From a bacterium (GTDB taxonomy: Bacteria > CSSED10-310 > JAJRTK01): a DNA stretch of 10,484 nucleotides. The stretch is taken from contig JAJRTK010000535.1 of the NCBI GenBank assembly GCA_024278345.1, positions 1 to 10,484 of the forward strand, written 5' to 3'. Made by a program: the position numbers and the translations under genes. Within the stretch, counting starts at the first letter, position 1. Each line of letters starts with the position of its first letter. Below, in pieces: positions 6,227 through 10,484 of the stretch. Under the pieces are notes generated by a model, which was not told where the DNA came from, searched no databases, and worked only from the letters and a program-made list of their open reading frames with translations.

Positions 6227-7137
6227 TCTTCCAGTTCGCCCAGGAACTTGATGAGTTGGGGCTTGCCACAAACGGTGCCGGCCTGACGATTCGGCAACGT
6301 CTTGGCGAGATCCTGGAAGGGCCGCCCTGCTCCGCGTTATTTCTTGGGGAGTGCGGTACTGGGCGGAGCTCCACTCTCGATCTGTTTGTTCGCAAGGCAA
6401 AGGCCCACGGTCGTGTGATCTTGCGCCGATGTGGCCGAGCCTGGCTTTGGTCCCATTCTCGCACCGGCAAGCTGGAGACGGAGCTCTGGCCTCTGCTGGC
6501 GAGCTTGGAGGCGAAACGGGTTACTCTAGCCGTCGATGATGTGGCCGACACGGAGCCCCGGTTCCAAAGGCAACTTCTGGAGGCGGCTGAACGCGCCCAA
6601 CGGGGTCAGGCCATCGACTTTCTTGCCACAGCCCATGTCACCTTTCCGCGGTTGGCGGAACAAGGGCTGTTTTCCAAGGTCCTTTTCGACATTTTCGAGG
6701 GGTGTACGGTGGAATTGCCTACGCTCCGCGCCCAACCGGAAAACATCGAGCCGTTGGTTCTGCGTCTGGTCCAGAAAATTGCCGGCGGGTTCGCCGTGGC
6801 GGCCCCGGGCATTCACCGACAGGCAATGCAGCATCTCCAGGCTTTTAGTTGGCCTGGAAACTTGCGTCAGCTCCGCACTCTTTTGGAGAAGCTGGTTCTC
6901 CAGCACTCCGAGGGGGAGATCACCGCTCACGATCTACCCGGATGGCTCCTCAGTGCTGATTCCTTCGGCCTACTCCAGGCGGCACGTGGGCGGATGAGCC
7001 TGAGAGAACTGGAGCGTCTCTATATCGGCAGCGTTTTGGCCATGACCAGGGGACACAAGAGCAAGGCCGCCGCGATCCTGGGAATCAACCGAAAAACCCT
7101 CGCCTCCAAGATACGGCGTTACAAGATTCCCAGCTAG
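6223..7137 (+). CDS. Degenerate sigma-54 activator-like AAA+ protein with Fis-type HTH
   Basis: A 304-residue protein with the fold order of an NtrC-type enhancer-binding protein but no receiver domain. It keeps a Walker A-like GECGTGRSS (42-50), a Walker B-like VTLAVDD (100-106, second Asp where Glu is usual), VELPTLRAQPENI (163-175), FSWPGNLRQL (208-217) and a C-terminal Fis-type helix-turn-helix (GHKSKAAAILGINRKTLASK, 277-296). The GAFTGA loop that contacts sigma-54 is absent, and the interval between Walker motifs is a few residues shorter than in NtrC. The usual arginine-finger segment (DLYYRLNV-like) reads SKVLFDIFEG (151-160). I infer it cannot activate sigma-54 RNA polymerase and may be a DNA-binding repressor or accessory regulator, perhaps with weak ATP binding. 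The GTG at 6223 overlaps the rsfS stop by 4 bp, with GAGG seven bases upstream. No specific gene name is recognised. Confidence 0.85.
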   Translation: MIFQFAQELDELGLATNGAGLTIRQRLGEILEGPPCSALFLGECGTGRSSTLDLFVRKAKAHGRVILRRCGRAWLWSHSRTGKLETELWPLLASLEAKRVTLAVDDVADTEPRFQRQLLEAAERAQRGQAIDFLATAHVTFPRLAEQGLFSKVLFDIFEGCTVELPTLRAQPENIEPLVLRLVQKIAGGFAVAAPGIHRQAMQHLQAFSWPGNLRQLRTLLEKLVLQHSEGEITAHDLPGWLLSADSFGLLQAARGRMSLRELERLYIGSVLAMTRGHKSKAAAILGINRKTLASKIRRYKIPS

Positions 7138-7145
7138 CTGGAATC
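7125..7145 (+). other. Palindromic hairpin over the stop codon of the activator-like gene
   Basis: GATTCCCAG and CTGGAATC pair around a CTAG loop (8 bp with one bulged C); the central part is a perfect palindrome, CCAGCTAGCTGG. The stop codon TAG (7135-7137) lies in the loop region. No T-run follows, so this is not a classical terminator. It may stabilise or process the transcript between this gene and yebC, or be an operator for a dimeric protein. Confidence 0.4.
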
Positions 7146-7234
7146 GGCTGTCAAGGCGGAGCGCATGATGAATTCTCACAAGGTAGACTGAGCTTGCTCC
7201 CAACAATCAACCATTCTTGCAAGGAGACTGCCCG

Positions 7235-7978
7235 ATGTCCGGCCATTCCAAGTGGCACTCCATCAAACACAAGAAAGCCGCTGTCGATGCCAAACGCGGC
7301 AAGATCTTCACCAAGATCATCAAGGAATTGACCGTTGCCGCCCGCCTGGGAGGTGGTGACGCCGGCGCCAACCCGCGTCTCCGCACGGCCGTTGATAAAG
7401 CGAAATCAGTGAACATGCCCAACGACACCATTGAACGGGCTATCAAAAAGGGGACAGGAGAGCTCGAAGGGGTCAGCTACGAAGAGATGACCTACGAAGG
7501 CTATGCCCCAGGCGGCGTTGCCATCATTGCCGAGGTCATGACCGACAATCGGAATCGAACCGTTGGCGAGCTTCGCTACCTTTTCAGCAAATACGGCGGG
7601 AATCTTGCCGAAACGAATGCCGTGGCTTGGATGTTTTCCCGTCGAGGCATCATTCTTGTCGCTGGCGAAGGAGTGGATGAAGACGAGCTCATGATGGCCG
7701 CCTTGGAGGCTGGAGCCGAGGACGTGTCGTTGGAGGAGGACCTATACGAAGTTGTCACCGAAATCGGCAGTCACACCGCCGTGCGCAGCGCCCTGGAGGA
7801 GAATGGGTACAACGTGGAATCTTCGGAGCTCACGCTCATTCCACAAAACACCCTCAAGCTTGAAGGCAAGGAATTGTCAAGGGCGATCAAGCTTATCAAT
7901 CTCATCGACGATCACGACGATGTGCAGAATTGCTACCATAACCTCGATGCGCCCGCCGAAACGTTCCATGAGGCCTGA
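7235..7978 (+). CDS. yebC: YebC/PmpR family regulatory/translation protein
   Basis: A 247-residue YebC family protein of normal length. It begins [20 protein letters not shown], the family signature, followed by [20 protein letters not shown] and [39 protein letters not shown] lies in the central domain. YebC proteins were long annotated as transcription factors (PmpR); more recent work links members to relief of ribosome stalling. Which applies here cannot be told from sequence. AAGGAGA at 7221-7227, seven bases before the ATG at 7235, fixes the start, discarding an in-frame start six codons earlier. The ruvC start overlaps its stop (TGATG), and yebC next to ruvCAB is a common bacterial arrangement. 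Confidence 0.97.
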   Translation: MSGHSKWHSIKHKKAAVDAKRGKIFTKIIKELTVAARLGGGDAGANPRLRTAVDKAKSVNMPNDTIERAIKKGTGELEGVSYEEMTYEGYAPGGVAIIAEVMTDNRNRTVGELRYLFSKYGGNLAETNAVAWMFSRRGIILVAGEGVDEDELMMAALEAGAEDVSLEEDLYEVVTEIGSHTAVRSALEENGYNVESSELTLIPQNTLKLEGKELSRAIKLINLIDDHDDVQNCYHNLDAPAETFHEA

Positions 7979-8487
7979 TGGTGGAAACGACACGCGTCCT
8001 GGGCATCGATCCCGGCTTGGCACGAACGGGCTACGGAATCGTCGAGCAGCGGGGAGCCCGGTTAGTGGCTCTCCATTTTGGCTCGGTCAAAACGAGTGCC
8101 AAGATTCCCTTGCCGGAGCGGCTCCACGAGATTTACCAAACGCTGGCCGAGGTCATTGCTGAGGCTCGTCCTATGGCGGCTTCCATTGAGGATGTCTTCC
8201 ATCAGAAGAACTTTCAGTCGGCGGTGAAGATTGCCTATGTTCGGGCTACCGCCATGATCGCCTGCAATCTTGCCGGCATTCCCGTCTTCACTTATTCGCC
8301 CAGAGCCATGAAAAAATCCGTGGTCGGGTATGGCAATGCGGAAAAGACCCAAATCCAATCGATGGTCCGGATGCTGCTTCAGCTCCGGGAGCCACCCCGG
8401 CCTTTCGATGCGGCCGACGCTCTTGCTTTGGCAATTTGTCACATCAACACGATTCCGCTCCGCGCCAGTCTGGAGGTGAATTCGTGA
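7978..8487 (+). CDS. ruvC: Holliday junction endonuclease RuvC
   Basis: A 169-residue RuvC resolvase, which cuts Holliday junctions symmetrically after RuvAB branch migration. The RNase H-like acidic active site looks complete: D11 in VLGIDPGLARTGYG, E71 in AASIEDVF, and D144 and D147 in RPFDAADALALAICH. The DNA-contacting stretch FHQKNFQSAVKIAYVRA (74-90) and SPRAMKKSVVGYGNAEKTQI (107-126) also match the family. The ATG at 7978 shares its A with the last base of the yebC stop, and the final four bases overlap the ruvA start, so yebC, ruvC and ruvA are probably translated by reinitiation on one mRNA. No obvious separate promoter. Confidence 0.97.
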   Translation: MVETTRVLGIDPGLARTGYGIVEQRGARLVALHFGSVKTSAKIPLPERLHEIYQTLAEVIAEARPMAASIEDVFHQKNFQSAVKIAYVRATAMIACNLAGIPVFTYSPRAMKKSVVGYGNAEKTQIQSMVRMLLQLREPPRPFDAADALALAICHINTIPLRASLEVNS

Positions 8488-9104
8488 TCGGCCGCCTGAC
8501 CGGGACCCTTCACTTCGAGAGCGATGGCCGTCTCATCGTCGATGTTCGTGGCGTAGGGTACCTCGTACGGGCTCCGGTTTCCACGACCAAGGTTCTTCAA
8601 CCGGGCGTCGAGGCAACTCTATTGATCCACACTTCGTGGTCACAGGATCAACTTGCTCTCTACGCCTTTGCTACGGCTGAAGAGCTGCGTCTCTTCCGAG
8701 TCCTCATCAAGATCGATCGAGTGGGTCCAAAACTGGCACTCTCGATCCTGGGGTCTCTTGGCCCCAGAGGCTTGGCCCGCGCCGTCCTTTCTAGCGACAT
8801 CCGGGCCCTGAGCGGCGTGCCGGGCGTGGGCAAGAAAACGGCGCAGCGTCTGCTCTTGGAGCTTGGCAGCCAAATGAACGACGTAACCGAGCTTGCGGCT
8901 TTGGCACCCGCCTCCTCGATCGGTTCGCCCGGGAAGGCCGACCACCGAACGGACGCCGTCGATGCCCTGGTGGCGCTGGGTTATTCGCGGACACAGGCAT
9001 CGGCAAGTGTCGCGGAAATCTGTCGAAGTGACAAGGTCGCCGCCGCCTCTACCCAGGGGCTTCTTACCGCTGCCCTCGCCCGCCTGAGCGGCGTACGGTC
9101 CTAG
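8484..9104 (+). CDS. ruvA: Holliday junction branch migration protein RuvA
   Basis: A 206-residue RuvA, which binds four-way junctions as a tetramer and loads RuvB. It starts MIGRLTGTL and contains the OB-fold domain I (1-62), two helix-hairpin-helix motifs in domain II (about 71-90, KIDRVGPKLALSIL; about 106-126, LSGVPGVGKKTAQRLLLEL), a flexible linker (about 133-155) and domain III (156-203, DAVDALVALGYSRTQA), which contacts RuvB. The GTG at 8484 overlaps the ruvC stop (GTGA) and has TGGAGGTG upstream; an earlier in-frame ATG at 8436 would add non-homologous residues. In the acidic pin region the usual Glu-Asp pair of E. coli RuvA appears as Gln-Asp (54-55). Confidence 0.96.
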   Translation: MIGRLTGTLHFESDGRLIVDVRGVGYLVRAPVSTTKVLQPGVEATLLIHTSWSQDQLALYAFATAEELRLFRVLIKIDRVGPKLALSILGSLGPRGLARAVLSSDIRALSGVPGVGKKTAQRLLLELGSQMNDVTELAALAPASSIGSPGKADHRTDAVDALVALGYSRTQASASVAEICRSDKVAAASTQGLLTAALARLSGVRS

Positions 9105-9131
9105 ACGAACTCATCCAAGGGAAGCCGCCCC

Positions 9132-10163
9132 ATGCAAGATCCGCTCATCAGCGCTGAAAAGCTCGACGGCGACGAAGAATCGGCGAACATCCGACCATCC
9201 TCCCTGGATGACTATATCGGGCAGGCCCACCTGAAGCGGTTGCTGAAGATCTATCTGGGTGCCGCCAAACGGCGCGGCGAGCCCCTGGATCACTGCATGT
9301 TCCACGGCCCACCCGGACTCGGGAAGACCTCGCTTGCCTATATCATCGCACACGAAATGGGCGCCGAATTGACGGCGACCCGGGGACCCGCCATCGAGAA
9401 AGCCGGGGACCTGGCGGCGATCTTGACCAGCCTCGGCGCCGGAGCCGTCCTCTTCATCGACGAAATCCACCGCCTTCCGCGCATCGTCGAGGAACACCTC
9501 TATTCGGCCATGGAGGACTTCGAACTCGACATCGTCATCGGCACCGGCCCGGGAGCCCGGACGATCAAGCTTCCCCTACCGCCCTTCACGTTGATTGGTG
9601 CCACAACGCGGTTAGGGCTCCTGAGCTCTCCCCTGCGGGACCGGTTTGGAATCGACCATCGCTTGGAGTTCTATCCGCCGGAAGACCTTGCCCGAATCGT
9701 TTTGCGAGCGTCCAAGATCTGGAAGGTCTCCCTCGAGGTGGAAGGGGCCATGGAGATCGGTCGACGGTCCAGGGGCACACCGAGGATCGCCAACCGCCTT
9801 CTCCGGCGTCTTCGGGACTTCATTGAGGAGGAGGAAAAGGATTCTCTCACCGATTCCTTGGCATCTCAGTATTTGGAGTTTCTTGGGATCGATGAGCTGG
9901 GCTTGGACAAGATGACTCGGCAGATGCTTTTGCTGATGATCGACAGTTTCGGTGGTGGTCCCGTGGGCATCGACACGCTGGCCGCGGCTCTTAGCGAAGA
10001 AAAGGAGACCATCGAAGATGTCTACGAACCGTTCCTGCTTCAGCGCGGGCTTCTGATGAAGACTCCCAGGGGGCGGGTTGCCACGGAAGCCTGTTACCGC
10101 CATTTCGAGAGGATTCCTCCCAGCAAGGGAGGGCAGCTCAGCCTGCCGGAGGAGGTGACGTAA
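9132..10163 (+). CDS. ruvB: Holliday junction branch migration ATPase RuvB
   Basis: A 343-residue RuvB of normal length, the hexameric AAA+ motor that pumps DNA through the RuvA-bound junction. It shows [12 protein letters not shown] near the N terminus, Walker A GPPGLGKT (59-66), Walker [10 protein letters not shown] (107-115), sensor 1 IGATTR (155-160), SPLRDRFG (166-173) with the arginine finger, and sensor 2 [13 protein letters not shown] (214-226). The C-terminal winged-helix domain includes [17 protein letters not shown] (274-290) and [17 protein letters not shown] (299-315). All catalytic motifs are intact. AAGGGAAG at 9117-9124 precedes the ATG at 9132. It lies 27 bp after ruvA and probably belongs to the same transcript. 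Confidence 0.98.
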   Translation: MQDPLISAEKLDGDEESANIRPSSLDDYIGQAHLKRLLKIYLGAAKRRGEPLDHCMFHGPPGLGKTSLAYIIAHEMGAELTATRGPAIEKAGDLAAILTSLGAGAVLFIDEIHRLPRIVEEHLYSAMEDFELDIVIGTGPGARTIKLPLPPFTLIGATTRLGLLSSPLRDRFGIDHRLEFYPPEDLARIVLRASKIWKVSLEVEGAMEIGRRSRGTPRIANRLLRRLRDFIEEEEKDSLTDSLASQYLEFLGIDELGLDKMTRQMLLLMIDSFGGGPVGIDTLAAALSEEKETIEDVYEPFLLQRGLLMKTPRGRVATEACYRHFERIPPSKGGQLSLPEEVT

Positions 10164-10370
10164 CAAGGGGAAAAGTGCCCTTTCGGTCTTGGAGGGGTGA
10201 TGTCGGCTTGCCCCATGGCCTTGATTTTGGGTTGGCTTCCGCTCTCATCGTTCGCGGCCGCTCACGCTGCTCGCCTTTTATTGCCCCTCTATCGAGCTCT
10301 TTACCCATGATGGGGTATCAACGTAAGCCGGGACACCCGCCAAAACCAAGACGCAACGCGTCGTACATGA
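10164..10370. other. Region after ruvB, nothing supported
   Basis: No gene, clear terminator or promoter is visible. A 5-bp stem, TACCC (10302-10306) with GGGTA (10313-10317), is the only small structure. An 84-codon frame across 10175-10429 has no ribosome binding site and an implausible composition. Confidence 0.5.
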
Positions 10371-10380
10371 ATGTGGGTCC

Positions 10381-10396
10381 AGGGAGCGAGCTCCCT
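10381..10396 (+). other. Short GC hairpin downstream of ruvB
   Basis: AGGGAG (10381-10386) and CTCCCT (10391-10396) pair perfectly around a CGAG loop. There is no T-run after it, so terminator function is uncertain. Confidence 0.3.
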
Positions 10397-10412
10397 GCCC
10401 ACTCGTTCCGTA

Positions 10413-10484
10413 ATGGTGGAAGCGATTGAAGAAGAAAGCGTTTCCCTTTTTCGTCAATTGTGTGGAAAAATGAAAGAGGTCGTC
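10413..10484 (+). CDS. Possible 5' end of a gene running off the window
   Basis: An open frame continues to the right edge and from the ATG at 10413 reads MVEAIEEESVSLFRQLCGKM and on. The Glu-rich, amphipathic look is protein-like. The frame is open from an ATG at 10371, and an internal ATG at 10470 is preceded by GGA. None of these starts has a good ribosome binding site. The fragment is too short to identify; it may be non-coding. Confidence 0.25.
   Translation, partial: MVEAIEEESVSLFRQLCGKMKEVV

Noticed and set aside
10175-10429. 84-codon plus-strand frame after ruvB
   Set aside because: No ribosome binding site, unlikely residue composition, and it overlaps another possible frame at the edge.

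Overview
The window is a run of bacterial housekeeping genes, all on the + strand and tightly packed. It reads as chromosomal core rather than an accessory island: there is no transposase, integrase, phage gene, CRISPR array, tRNA or rRNA that I can see. The order is tex, then rplU-rpmA-obgE, then nadD-rsfS-(degenerate NtrC/sigma-54-activator-like gene), then yebC-ruvC-ruvA-ruvB. A possible gene start runs off the right edge. The DNA is moderately GC-rich and uses ATG, GTG and TTG starts. The organism is a Gram-negative-type bacterium that I cannot place firmly. The long acidic tail on L21 and the odd activator-like gene beside rsfS make me think of the PVC group (Verrucomicrobiota or Planctomycetota), but that is a guess.

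Layout. Positions 1-319 are a leader with no convincing gene. Tex, an RNA-binding transcription accessory protein, fills 320-2509. A near-consensus promoter (TTGACA, 18 bp, TATAAA with an extended -10) overlaps the tex stop codon and should drive rplU-rpmA-obgE (2600-4778), two ribosomal proteins and the ribosome-assembly GTPase. A 323-bp spacer follows, with two small hairpins and a weaker extended -10 promoter candidate. Next comes nadD (NAD synthesis), rsfS (ribosome silencing; TTG start behind a perfect Shine-Dalgarno) and a 304-aa NtrC-like protein whose GTG start overlaps the rsfS stop. A hairpin lies over the stop codon of that gene. After 97 bp, yebC, ruvC and ruvA are translationally linked by 1- and 4-bp overlaps, with ruvB 27 bp further on. 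The last 320 bp hold little that I can support.

How the genes work together. One half concerns building and quieting ribosomes (L21, L27, ObgE, RsfS), with NAD synthesis in its usual place between them. The other half is the complete Holliday-junction machinery: RuvA binds the junction, RuvB drives branch migration and RuvC cuts. YebC precedes it as in many bacteria. The gene between the halves is the most unusual item. It keeps the fold and the Fis-type DNA-binding helix-turn-helix of a sigma-54 activator but lacks the GAFTGA loop and recognisable arginine fingers, so it is probably not a working sigma-54 activator. The second unusual item is L21 itself, which carries about 190 extra, extremely acidic residues.
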